Shown here piece by piece: positions 44,118 to 55,126 of a stretch of DNA of 59,376 bases; position 1 is the first letter of the stretch, and each line of letters opens with the position of its first letter. The position numbers and the translations under genes were made by a program. The notes beneath the pieces were generated by a model. The model did not search any database. It saw nothing but the letters and a program-made list of their open reading frames with translations, and was not told where the DNA came from. The stretch lies in assembly GCA_003427395.1 (NCBI GenBank), contig BFEA01000182.1, positions 623,592-682,967 of the forward strand, read 5' to 3'. This stretch comes from Chara braunii. Lineage: Eukaryota; Streptophyta; Charophyceae; Charales; Characeae.

Positions 44118-45077
44118 CAGAAATGACAGCATCCAAATTGCAACATCACATCGAAAGCCACATAGTCGTGAGCTGTCCAGAAGCAGAAATGCACTGAGCC
44201 GAAGTAATGAACTCAATTGTTAATGAAAGCCCTCTGTTGCCACTATCAACAATGTATCCGAAGTCTTACCTCCTAGCACTCAGCGCCCGGACTACGATCC
44301 TACAACTCCTATGCTAGCCTATCCTAATGACAAAGAAACCAGATGACGCCAGCGGCAGCAACCAAAGTACATGCAGATGTCGCTCATGCAGACCTCCACG
44401 ACAACCAGGTACGTGCTCTCACATCTCCGCTCACTCGCCCGGTCTCTACTCACCCTTGTCTTTTCCCCCACTCTCCTTCACCAACCAAGGACCACCATAC
44501 TCCATTGACCTCCCTCGCGTCCAAGCCTGGCTATGGCTGGCTTGGCGTTGCGCTGCTTCCATGCAACGCTCTCCCACCTGCACCCGTATGCGCCTAGGCA
44601 CTTGCGCTAGCAGGTACGAGCGCTCAAACTTGCAGCGATGCTGCATTGCATGCTCATGCCTCAATGCCTGAGTAGTGGCCAGGCCCTCTCCTTTATGGAA
44701 TTTGACCTGGCATGTAGGCTGCTCGACCGGAAGGCCTGTGTGCCCCGTAGCTTGACGTTGGGCCAAAGTGTGTGAGCCCAGGCCCGTTCAGGGCTTGCCG
44801 CCGCAGCAGTTAGGAGTGCTCAACTACCCCGTGCGCCTTGAAATGTTCCCTGCTTCCTGATAGGCCGAGAGGCCAGCTACCACATCAAGTCTTGAAGAGC
44901 CCAAGGAAGATTCTGATGCTCGCGGGCAGGGCACATGTAACCAACTGACGCACGCCAGGGCCTGCAAAATGCAGTATTTAGGCCTCATTGCGATACGGGG
45001 CCCGACTTCACTTAGGGCAGGCACAAGTCTTGTAGTAGGGGCCCCATACGGGCATGCCGAGGGCTCAAATCCTCACA
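44118..45077 (-). repeat. Probable 5' LTR of element B
   Basis: Same family as 17438 and 2803: GAAATGACAGCATCC, GCACTCAGCGCCCGGACTAC, CTCAAATCCTCACA at the right end. The first 24 bp are missing. TGTT follows at 45078-45081. Confidence 0.65.
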
Positions 45078-45207
45078 TGTTGCTTTTGCATCCTCTTCTC
45101 AGAGAATGTCTTTGGGCTGTTTTGATGTCTAGCCTAGGACTCTGGTTTTCCTCGACTCCAACTATGCTCCTCTTTATGAGTGATGTGTTTATTTGCACCT
45201 ACGCAGC
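45078..45207 (+). CDS. Exon-like block, second copy, ending at element D
   Basis: TTTTGCATCCTCTTCTCAG is followed by ECLWAVLMSSLGLWF in the same phase as the 17242 block. Without D the DNA would read on through TTTATTTGCACCTACGCAG into 54905, either as a continuing frame or as an acceptor. Confidence 0.35.
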
Positions 45208-46146
45208 TGAAATCAGACTTGTGGTTCTCGACACTCAGCATGTGTACAAACAGATGACGATCAAGCTGGCAACTTGCGCCCACACAAAACTCATAGATAA
45301 TGAAGCCAAGAACGCAGCGCAGATTCAAACTTGTCTTGGTCGGCTAAGGCCGACCTCTATACTCTCAGCAACTTGTTCGTACAGACACCTGGATCTCCCT
45401 GGATGTCCCGCACACACACGCAGTTCACACGAACACACACACTCACACTCTCCCTCTCTTCACACACACTAACACTACTAACTGCTGACGTGGCTGGTAT
45501 GGCGCCGTCTCTCTCGTACTACTAACAAACTATCGGCTATGGCCTATTTTCCTCCTCTTAACCCTCTTCCTCCTCGGGCACCTGCAGACCTTCGTACACA
45601 AGACGCTCGGACAGCGCTTCCACACGGCTCACAGGCAGAATGAATGAAGGACTGATCGCTGCCTCTTTATTTATACTTTGGATTGTCGCTGGTCTGCCTC
45701 TCTCCACTGGGCCCGAAGTGCGCACGGTCCCACATGGTACTTGCCGACTTGACAAGGTGTGACTGGGACTGGGTACCACTGGCTGAGCAAGGTAAGACTG
45801 CCCACTTGACCACTTGCCTACGGACTGCCTAGCGACTGGCGAAGGGTCAGTTCCGGACCTTCTGGAAACCTGTGGACTTGACCCTTCAGTACTGTAGCAG
45901 CTACAACTTGACCTTTCAGCATTGTAGCAGGTAAAACTCCTACCACTGCTAAGACCTCTATCCTACAGACCTACGGTTCAAGACCCGACGCCACCCTACC
46001 TACAGCAACAAACAGGCGACTTTCAAGATTCAGGTCGCGGGGTTCAAGCACACACGGGTCGACTGGTACTGTACAGGAGTAAGCGCGAAGTCTGGGATCG
46101 GGCTCTGGGAACTGCAACTGCCACCACAAAGGTGAAAACCGTTTCA
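45208..46146 (-). repeat. 3' LTR of element D, 939 bp
   Basis: Plus strand starts TGAAATCAGACTTG and ends AACCGTTTCA. A polypurine-like GGCTGGCGGGAG (minus strand) lies just beyond it at 46147-46158. Confidence 0.85.
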
Positions 46147-46184
46147 CTCCCGCCAGCCTAAATTCGAGGTCCTCCGAGAATATT

Positions 46185-47640
46185 TCAATCTATAGCGGGA
46201 TCTTTACCTTTCTTAGCGCTTTCATAGGCACGAACTATGTCGGGAGCTGTTTCTAGCAGTTCTGTTCGCGTAAACCAGCGATCATCCTCGGGTTCTTGGT
46301 AAGCGGATCTGACTTTATACAGTTTCTGTGGACGACCTCTACCTCCTGTCCTGAATACATCTTCATCCACTATGCCGTCAATGTCGTACCTTCCGTCCAC
46401 ATCTGGAGGGATCATGGATCTTCTTGTTGGAAATTGCTGACTCGTAGTGCAAGGCAACAACTTTGACGCATGGAAAACTGGGTAGGTGTGGAGGTGTGCT
46501 GGAATTTCTATCGTGTAGGACGGTCCGTCGTTTCCACCTTTGACCACGGTCCTCTATAATCAGGTAAGAGTTTCTGCGAGATGTTCTCCTCAGGAGTAAA
46601 CTCTTTGGACTTGACCCAGACAAGGTCGCCTACTTGAAATTGCGACGATGTTTGTTACCTTCCTCTATCATTCTGTGTTGGGCCTTCTTGAGGTTCTCTA
46701 CCACCTTGGCAATTTCCTTCTCATGCTGTAGCATGAACTCCCTAGTACCGGGTGGTAGCCTTTGAATCTGGTCCCGGTTCAGTCCCTCAAACGGTCTGCG
46801 CAGTCTGAAGGACTTGTGTAACTTGTTGGGAGTGCGACAAGTGGCTAGATTAACGCTGTTATTGTAAGCACCAACTTCCTTTGGAAGTATCTCATCCCAG
46901 TCATCTAGTCTAATGTAAATTCTAAGAACTTGTTGCAGGACCTTGTTCATTTGTTCAGTCTGACCGTTGGTCTCTGGATGGCGGATGGATGACATCAACA
47001 ATTTAGAACCATATACTAAGTTCCTGCCTGTTTTGACTAGTGAACCTGGTGTCTTTGTCACTGACTATCGACGGTGGTAAACCGTGCTCATTGACCCAAT
47101 GATCAAAGAACTTTTCTATAACTAGATCAGTACGTGCCTCGACAAACAAAGGAACAAAAACTGCATACTTGCTAAATCTATCAACTATAACCATGACTTG
47201 GTTCTTGCCATGTCTACTCCTGACCCCAGTATCCATGAAATCAATGGACACATAATCTTCGGGTCCTGATGGGATAGGCAAGGGTCTGAAAAGACCCAAT
47301 GGAACTCTTGTCGTAGTTTTGTTGCGCTGGCATACCTTGCAACTACGCACATACTCTCTGGCATACCTTGCAACTACGCACATACTCTATGTAATCAGCT
47401 TTTCATGCCAGGCCACGTGTAGGCTCACATCAGGTTTGCGAGTGTCTTTTGCCAACCGAAGTGCCCTTCTGTATCGTGACATTCCCCAAGGATCAAACTG
47501 CGGATCTCCTCGCTGTTGGGAATGCATAGCCGATCTTGAACATTTGTCTTCTCAGACAACAACCCATTAGTGGTGCGGTAGTGAGGTTCACTGGCTGGGT
47601 CCTGCACATACGCATCTATGACCTTTTGCTGCAAGTCTAA
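46185..47640 (-). pseudogene. Integrase of element D
   Basis: Zinc finger ECHDTEGHFGWQ..CKVCQRNK with a 31-bp tandem duplication in between. Core SIDFMDTGVRSRHGK, VSDKDTRFTS and ETNGQTEQMNK keep D-D-E but are split by a frameshift near 47030. The tail has YTIEIPAHLHTYPVFHASKL, YDIDGIVDEDV and DRWFTRTELLETAPDIVRAY, a diverged chromodomain. Confidence 0.8.
47327..47388. repeat. 31-bp tandem duplication
   Basis: CTGGCATACCTTGCAACTAC followed by GCACATACTCT occurs twice without a mismatch, shifting the integrase frame. Confidence 0.9.
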
Positions 47641-48835
47641 CCCTATATCCAGATAGTGGACTGTAGCCCCAAAGTAGTCAGCTCTCCTACTAAGGGCCTT
47701 TGATTGGCTTGAACTCAAAGTCGAACTGATCTATCTCGGCGGCCCACCTAGTAAGCTTAGGTGTCATCTTGGCCTGCATCTTCAGCCACCTAGTCTGAAT
47801 AGACTTTGAAGTGCCTCCCAAGCAAGTAGTGTTTCCAATGATCTAATGCTTGCCTGAGAGCATAGAGTTGCCTCTCATAGGTGGATGTCTCTGAAGGCAA
47901 CCTAGCGGACATGAAATCTACGGGTCTGTACCCATTGCCATCATCTTGATGTAAAACAACACCAATGCCATATTGGCTTGCATCAGTACTAACAACAAAG
48001 GGTAAGGATGGTTTAGCTACCTTGAGGATTGGATACTTTATCAAGGCCCACTTTTACGTTTTCAGGGCCGATGTACAATCTTGGTCCCACTTCCAGATTG
48101 CCTCTTTCTTTAGCAGTCTGCGAAGGGAGCAGCGATTGCAGAGAAGTTCCTCACAAACTTCCTATAATAATTAGCCAATCCTAAGAACGACCTCAATTCT
48201 GTGAGGGTACGCGGGGTTGGCCAGTCTCGGATCGCTGCAATCTTGTTGTCCTCAGGCTTTATGCCATCACCATCTAATACGTGGCCCAAGTACAAAATCT
48301 TCGTCTTGGCCCATTCACAATTTTTTGCGTTGATCTTGAAATTTGCTTCACACAACTTTTTCAAGATCTGCCTCATATGAGCCTCGTGCTCTTGGAGGGT
48401 CTTACTAAAAATAAAAATATTATCTAAGTAGACAACTGCAAACCTATCTAACCACGACCTAAACAAATCATTCATGCACCGTTGAAATGTGGCCGGTGCG
48501 TTGGTTAGTCCAAAGGGCATCACTATAAACTCGTAATGCTTGTATCTAGTCCCGAACACCGTTTTGTATTGATTATCAAGGTGAACCTTTATCCGGTGGT
48601 ACCCTGATTGCAAATCTATCTTTGAGAAGTACTTGCAGCCCTTGGGAGACATCCTATACACTGCTGGTTTGGTAGTCTTACTGCCAGGCTCTATCTCAAT
48701 GCGGTGTTGGATAGGATGCGAAACTACTCCTGATAGAGCCTCTGATAGGTCTGCGTACTCTTCCAACAACTTGGCAATAAGTGGGTTGGTGGGCTCTTCT
48801 TTCTTAGGCTCAGTGATTGACCTCACGTAGGCCAC
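47640..48835 (-). pseudogene. RT/RNase H of D: fingers missing, YLDN
   Basis: Frame 48835-48110: IEIEPGSKTTKPAVYRMSPK joins directly to GCKYFSKIDLQSGYH, omitting roughly 70 residues of the RT fingers. [18 protein letters not shown] follows, then AVVYLDNIFIF, the second catalytic Asp changed to Asn (G to A). Thumb blocks ILYLGHVLDGDG and FLGLANYYRKFVRNFS are intact. RNase H (VVSTDASQYGIGVVLHQDDG, TYERQLYALRQAL) follows in another frame to about 47640. Confidence 0.8.
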
Positions 48836-49510
48836 AAAGACCTGCTCTTCTAACTGCCCTGTCTTTACTGATCATGTGAACGCGGGAGCACTGAGGCAGC
48901 AATAAGCCAGAGGGTTATCTACCCCTGACACGTGGAACAGGCGGGCCGTCTTGACACCACCAGAGGGACTCAGAAGCCTACACTCATGCTCTCTTAGATG
49001 CAGTGTGGCTCCTGCTGCCTCTCCCAGTCCATTCCTAGGACCATATCAAATGGGAGGTTGTGCTCTACGAGGAGAGTATGAGAATGGAGAACTCTCTCTA
49101 CCTTCCCATCTTGCGCTAGGTGAAAATACGTCTGAACTCCCTCGGTGTAATCCTCGATTCGCATTGTGCGATTGTCTGCGAGGATCCTGACTATGGGCGA
49201 GGATGCTGACTATGGGCGAGGATGCTGACTATGGGCTCATCCAACTTTTGGACTTTGAAATTAAGCTTCAGCTTCTTCAAGGCTTTACGACTAATGTAGC
49301 TACAGGTGGCCCCATTATGTGTAAGGGCCCCTACCCTGCGCTTCCCTCGTAGGATTGACAGAAGAGTTGAAGGAGAGGATGCCAACCTGGGCCAAAATGA
49401 CGAAAGATGGGAAACGGAAGCTAATGTTAGTACTGCAACTTTTTGGGCATTCGTATATTTAGGACAAAATTTGACAATGTGCCCCGGATCACCGCATAGC
49501 ACACACTGCC
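48836..49510 (-). pseudogene. Zinc knuckle and protease region of D
   Basis: CVLCGDPGHIVKFC is an intact CCHC knuckle (about 49465-49510). The protease site reads ALTHNGATCSYISRKALKKL where ALIDNGAT is expected, so Asp is His. A 19-bp unit repeated three times (49180-49236) lies in the protease region. The stretch to 48836 is open only in pieces. Confidence 0.7.
49180..49236. repeat. 19-bp tandem repeat, three units
   Basis: GAGGATGCTGACTATGGGC three times (first unit has ATCC). Confidence 0.9.
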
Positions 49511-51413
49511 AATTATCTATCCTATCCTGCCAGTCTTTCTTTTCGATGCCTAAGGCGTCCCAGGGCCTTCCCTGAGGCAGACCAGGGTGCCATTCACCCC
49601 TTCTGGGAGGTGACCGTTGAGAACATGGACGGTTTGACGGGGGACCTTGACCCCTTCCTCCCTCTTGTCAGACTCCTCTGCCGCCAACCCACTGGCCGCC
49701 CTGTCCTCGACCACCAGAGGCCCCACCCCTTGGCCCCGACCTCTCCCCCTTCCTTGCGGCCTCCCTTCGGCCGTGATAGCAGCGTCCTCCTTTGACCTCC
49801 ACCACAGTCCTCCTCTGACCTCCACCACTGTCCTCCTCGAGGCCCCACTGGATCTCGCTGTAGGGAACCTCCTCCAGACCACCCTCATCTAACGTAACAA
49901 TTACGCTATCTTTAGCCTTGACTTGATTGGTGATGGTCCAACCTTTCCACTTTTTGCCTTTGTCGAGGTCCTTGTGCCAGAAAGTGGTAACTGGCGTGGA
50001 TTGGGCTTCGTATGCAACAACCTCTCGGCTAAGTGTATCGTAAGTCGTATTGGGCTGCTACTTTTTGTCAAAGAAATGCCCGTGCAGAGCCTCGGGCATG
50101 GTGCGATAGAAGAGCTGGACTAGTTGGGGCTCAATAACCCATAGCCTGGGACAGCGATGAGTTCATCCATGGTGGCCTTGAGTGCTCTTGCACTCATCCA
50201 TTGTCGTGAGTGGATTGTTTGTAGTCTGTATGAGGCTCTAAGCCCCCTAGTGACATCTGCAAATCAGTCCCGAAGGGCAGTTAGGAATTCATTCAGGTGA
50301 GTAAGGGAGGAGTATGTGACCATATCATTGTCATAGTTGGCGGCACGAGCTAGCGACCTAGCAAAGCTGGCCGCTTCATCCTTCAACGCCTGGAATGCCA
50401 CAAGATTTTGCTTCTCAGGCTGGATACGTTGGAGGTGGATGTAGGAGTTGATATTGGCTTCCCAATTATCAAAATCCTCTCCTTTCTTCCCTCCATAGGG
50501 CTCAGGGAATCTAGCTTTAATGCACTCACTACAGGGCTGTGCCTCTTCCTCCTTTGAGGCAGCTAACTTGGCACCTTCAATGGCACCGACGCAAAACCTC
50601 TTAGTGCCTTCCATAGAGCCATGCAAATGAGTGCCCACGTGCATCATCATATCACTTGCAAAATCTTTGAAAGCTATGCGTATGGATTGTAATGCGATGT
50701 CGTGGCCCCTTAAATAGCGCAACTGTTCCTGTTGGGCCTTCAACACTACCTCCATATTCTGGGACAAGATCTGAATTTCTTTTGGAGGTCTTCCTGTGCT
50801 GCCAACTGCCCCCTTTGCTGTTTGGTGGCCCTCAACTCTTCCCCATCGTCTCGGCCGCCGCCAATCACCTCCTCCTTTCCCTAGTAAGGCGCAACTTCCA
50901 TTCCAACTTTTTCTCCTCCTCCATGGTTTGTCGCTGCAAGGGATTTTCCTCTGCTTCCAACTCCCTTGCGAACGTCTCGCTCTCTGCCTGAGGGACAAGC
51001 AAGGATGCTTCCTCTTCCTCCCCGAGGGCCAAATTGGCCACCCACTCTGTCACCATCTTCTCAATTTTTGCCCTTATCTCTGGTGCGACATTGGGTTCCC
51101 CTCTTTCTTCTCTTCTTACATTTCTCTCTAGGGGAACCTCTACTTCCTCTTCTTTTTCTCCCGTCTCTACTTTGGCTTCTGCTTCCGCATCTATCGCCGC
51201 CACTTTCTCCTCCTGCTCCTTTTCCCATTTTTTCATCTCCTCCTCCATCTGTCTTTGCTTGGCCTTCCGCTCTTCTATCAAGGCCAGCGTCTTCGCCTGC
51301 TTTATTAACTCCTCCTCCATTTTCTGTTTTCTCTCTCTCAGCAGGGTGGCAGCTTGCTCTTCTTGCTCTCTACTATACGGGTTGGTAATCGCTCCTCCTC
51401 GCATGGTCACCAT
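49511..51413 (-). pseudogene. gag of element D, coiled-coil type
   Basis: Best start MVTMRGGAITNPYSREQEEQ at 51413, followed by a Glu/Lys-rich coiled coil (KQKMEEELIKQAKTLALIEE and on). A frameshift near 50900 leads to the second frame (50998-50264) with the capsid: FPEPYGGKKGEDFDNWEANI and LVAFQALKDEAASFARSL. A stop at 50262, then an Arg/Gly-rich basic linker (49888-49550) before the zinc knuckle. Proteins of this N-terminal type are, as I recall, abundant in Chara predictions. Confidence 0.7.
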
Positions 51414-52337
51414 GGTGAAAGATGCACAACCTGTGAGAGTTCCACTCACCACTTCGACTTGCCACACACTGACTGATTGACTGACCGAGGACCACAAAAT
51501 CCTCTCACATCCTGTCAACTAGGGTCTCTAACCTGGACCTACTTCTAGGCTGTCACTACGGAACTCTATTGCGGATCAGGAGCCATTGAAGGAGATCCCC
51601 TGTAACTCCTCAGGAATTCTTTAACGTCGCAATCAGGACGGGGTGATCAGCAGAGTTCTCTCAAGACTTAGACAGCCGTTTGTGCAGCCCACAGCTCGGA
51701 TTTTGGGCCTACCATGCCACACTGAGCAGCCCACCGGCCTGTACCGGTCCTTGGGGACGTGTCATTCCTCATACATGGACTTAAGCCCTACTCAGCCCGT
51801 GTAGGTTTGGCCAACGCGGCTCTATGACCTCATGCACGGAGTCCTATCAACCTGGACAGAAGGGACTCCATGCAGAAAGAAGAGACAAACAGACTCAGCA
51901 AGTACCAAGGGGTGAGTGGACATCCACAGGCTGAGGGGGTAGGCAGGCTTGGCGAGATTATACTGACTGCAACTTGGTCAAAATCATGGTCAACGGACTC
52001 TGGTCAATGCTGGTCAATGGACGGTCAACTTGGTCAAACCTCCCGGTCAACCTTCCTGGTCGAAGCTCCAACCTTTGGCTATGGCTGCTGACCCTTCTCC
52101 TTGGCCAACCTCTCTCTCTCTCCCCTTCGCCAACCTCTCTCTCTCTCTCTCCTTCCCCTTCTCTCTTCTTCTTCGCCCACCTTGGCTATGGCTTCCTTCC
52201 CTCTCCTTCGTCTCTCCTTTCTCCTTCCTCGTTTCTCTCTTCTTTGTCACTCCCGGCCTTCTTCTTCGTTGCAAGGTCCGAGCTTGGCGGCTATGGCCGT
52301 GACCTTCTTCCTTGAGGCTGACAATGTTGTATCGCTC

Positions 52338-52386
<49 letters not shown>

Positions 52387-53233
52387 CATTCGTCGTCATC
52401 TTCCCAGGCTCGTCAGCTATGGCCGACCTTTCTACTTCGCTGTGCAGCGGACTTCTCTTCTCCAAGGCGCGCGGGTGTTCTTCGTTACCATGACAGTCTT
52501 CTCGACGGACGCAACAATGTCGCAGGGTGGACCTCAGCAACGGCGCAATGCAATGATGTGCAGCAGGCCGCGGGGCAACGTGGGAACCCGACACACGACC
52601 TGTTGGCAGCAGGCGCGCAGACTTCTACCAGGCGCGCGAAAAGGTTGTATCTGCGCAGGGCAGTGGGCACGCACGCAGCAAGAGCATCAAGGCACAAGTG
52701 CTGACGTGGCGCGCGATAACTATTAGGGCGCATGCGATAGCGGGCAGCGGGCCGCAGCTGGCAAGCGTGGGGACTGTCACTCGTGACGGGCAGCGCAGTA
52801 GCGGGCAGCGCGCATGCAATGATAGCGCGCACAACTGAAACGAACGCGTGCAGCAGACAATGAGGGGCGCGCAATCAGTGTGCAATACAGGTGTACACTC
52901 CCTTCTTCAGCCGTGCAAATAGCGAGCGACAGTTGGCGCATATAAGCGAGTGTGCGATCTATCGGCGCACGGCAGCGAGGAGCCACAAGCGCGCGAACTG
53001 TAGCACGCGTTCGAGCAATGACAGGCTCACAGCAACTACGAGGTGTGCGCGATATGGGGGAAAGCGTCCCTCCTCTCCTCTTCAGCGGCTCTCAACGGCG
53101 CCTATGTGGCACGATCCCTTCTTCAAGCTGATGTGGCACTCTCCTCTTCGATGACAACGACGATGATGGCGAGCGCTATGGTGACGTGGCAGCGGTGGCG
53201 ATTGCGACTCCAACGGACAAGACAGCAGGAACC
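51414..53233 (-). other. Long leader of element D
   Basis: 1.8 kb between primer site and gag with a (CT)n tract at 52340-52383, C/T-rich stretches (52100-52260) and GC-rich text with many GCGC words (52500-53000). Open frames on both strands have no recognised domain. Confidence 0.5.
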
Positions 53234-53247
53234 GGCTCTGATACCGA
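53234..53247 (-). promoter_or_regulatory. Primer-binding site of element D (tRNA-Met type)
   Basis: Minus strand TCGGTATCAGAGCC next to the LTR end at 53248. GGTATCAGAGCC matches the standard plant tRNA-Met site. Confidence 0.85.
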
Positions 53248-53286
53248 TGAAACCAGACTTGTCTTTCTCGACACTCAGCATGTGCT

Positions 53287-54013
53287 AGATATATATGTAC
53301 ATGAATTAATCTCTCTTTTGAACCACCACTACCTCCGAACCTGTTTTTGCCGACCCTGATTTTCACTGGGCACCGAGTTTGGCCGAGCCGGTGCAGTTTC
53401 ATCGAAGAAAGAAGAAGGGGAAAAAAAAGAAAAAGAAAAGGAAAAAAAAGAGACTTCCCGAACGCCTTGATAACCACCTGATACATTCGTCCAAGCACTT
53501 GTGCGACTGTGCCCTCAGTGAGGGCGTGTACGGGAAAAAACAGAGAAGCAACAAAAAAAAAAAGAAGGAATCCCTTTTCCTGTGATTGAGGGCAGATACA
53601 TGATGCTACAGCAGTGAGACAGTTACGTGGCACACGTGAAACACGCCCTGCCTGGCTGGCAGGGCACTACATAGTGTAGCCAGATACATTCGCCCAAGCA
53701 CTGGTACAACTTCCACCCTCGTGAGGGCCTTTCCCGACATCCCTGGAGTGGGGGCTCTTCGTTTTCTTTCTTTTTTTTTCTTCTTTTTTTTCTTTTTTTT
53801 TCCCGTCGGCCTCCAACCCTGCCCCGAGCCCCGTGTTTTCAGGAGTAGGCTACTAGATGGACTTTGAGTTTGCCTGGGAAAGGTAGTGGTGGTTTAAATT
53901 TTATAAAAAAAAGGATCCTTGTAAATCCACATATTTTTTTGCAAATTTTGAGGTCTATGAGTAATCCAAGGATCTGTAAAGATTCGACGAGTAGAATATC
54001 TTTTGCGTTTAGT
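53287..54013. mobile_element. 0.73-kb insertion in D's 5' LTR
   Basis: Absent from the 45-kb LTR. It consists of short AT-rich flanks around a TTAAACCACC-type element, so it may be one larger element or two insertions. Confidence 0.65.
53318..53896. mobile_element. TTAAACCACC-family element, long form (579 bp)
   Basis: Left end TTGAACCACCACTACC, right end GGTAGTGGTGGTTTAA. CCGAGTTTGGCCGAGCCGG and CCCCGAGCCCCGTG blocks lie near the ends as in other copies. The interior has A- and T-homopolymers and no transposase. Confidence 0.7.
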
Positions 54014-54904
54014 ATGACGATCAAGCTGGCAACTTGCGCCCACACAGAGCTCAGAGATAATGAAGCCAAGAACGCAGCTCAGATTCAAACTTGTCTTGGC
54101 CAGCTAAGGCCGACCTCTGTACTCTCAGCAACTTGTTCGTACACACACCCTGGATCTCCCTGGATGTCCCGCACACACACACGCAGTTCGCACGAACACA
54201 CACACTCACACTCTCCCTCTATTCACACACACTAACACTACTAACTGCTGATGTGGCGGCTATGGCCACCGTCTCTCTCCTCCTACTAACAAACTATCGG
54301 CTATGGCCTATCTTCCTCCTCCTACTTGGGCACCTGCAGACCTTCGTACACAAGATGCTCCGACTGTGGTTCCGCTCGGCTCACAGGCAGAATGAATGAA
54401 TGACTGATCGCTGCCTCTCTATTTATACTTTGGATTGTCGCTGGTCTACCTCTCTCCACCGGGCCTGAAGTGCACACAGTCCCGCATGGTACTTGATGAC
54501 TTGACAAGGTGTGACTGGGACTGGGTACTGCTGACTGAGCAAGGTAAGACTACCCACTTGACCACTTGCCTACGGACTGCATACTAGGACTGACGAAGGG
54601 TCGGTTCCGGACCTTCCGGAAGACTGTGGACTTGACCCTTCAGTACTGTAGCAGCTACGACTTGACCGTTCAACACTGTAGCAGCTACGACTCCTACCAC
54701 TGCTAAGACCTCTATCCTACAGACCTACGGTTCAAGACCCGACGATTACCCTACCTACAGCAGCAAACAGGCGACTTTCAAGACACAGGTTGGGGGTTTA
54801 AGTACACATGTGTCGACTGGTACCGTGCACGGGTAAGGGCGAAGTCTGGGGATTGAGCTCTGGGAACTGCAACTGCCACCACAAAGGTGAAAACCGTTTC
54901 ACAG

Positions 54905-55126
54905 CCTACCATCACCAAGAAAACTTCCATGGGTGCAATCAATTTTCTGCAGTCCGTGTGTGTCGTCGTGGTACAAAACGAACCCTCCAACTGTGCAATC
55001 AAAATTTGGCAGCTTTTCTGCGAAACAATACCAGACTGTCTGAGCCACAAACAATTTCGTTATCTTATCCTGCGTGGTGTGCAGTACTACACACATTTGT
55101 ATCATTGTTGTAATGATGCCTACCAA
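54905..55126 (+). CDS. Candidate host-gene exon at the edge of element D
   Basis: 74 codons from the CAG duplicated by element D to a donor CAA-GTGTAT, codon-aligned at both ends. Contains AIKIWQLFCETIPDCLSHKQ and FRYLILRGVQYYTHLYHC. The next exon continues in the same phase. A second plus frame is also open here and would continue from 45207 without an intron, and one minus frame is open, so the frame choice rests on the splice donor and phase. Family not recognised. Confidence 0.45.

Larger units (their letters stand above)
17438..45077 (-). mobile_element. Element B: nested Ty3/gypsy element, same family as A
   Basis: The internal protein remnants at 31548-34774 match A closely (shared ends of integrase, RT and gag). 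Candidate outer LTRs of the same family lie at 17438 (left) and 44118-45077 (right), both minus and both flanked outward by TGTT. Between left LTR and pol lie 13 kb of later DNA including A. Between gag and right LTR lies element C. I infer a single original insertion, while noting that LTR membership rests on a 4-bp match and family identity. Confidence 0.5.
45208..54901 (-). mobile_element. Element D: Ty3/gypsy retrotransposon, duplication CAGC
   Basis: LTRs at 45208-46146 and 53248-54901, the right one enlarged by a 0.73-kb insertion. CAGC flanks both ends (45204-45207, 54902-54905). The primer site is tRNA-Met type. Minus-strand order is gag with long coiled coil, zinc knuckle, protease, RT, RNase H, integrase with chromodomain-like tail. 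Frameshifts, a missing RT fingers region, YLDN and a His in the protease site make it defective. Confidence 0.85.
53248..54901 (-). repeat. 5' LTR of element D with nested insertion
   Basis: TGAAACCAGACTTG at the left and AACCGTTTCA at the right match 45208-46146. Continuity breaks at 53287 and resumes at ATGACGATCAAGCTGGC (54014). Confidence 0.85.

Noticed and set aside
52247-52986. Arg- and Ala/Cys-rich frames in the leader of element D
   Set aside because: They reflect GC-rich and (CT)n sequence; overlapping alternatives on both strands are equally open.
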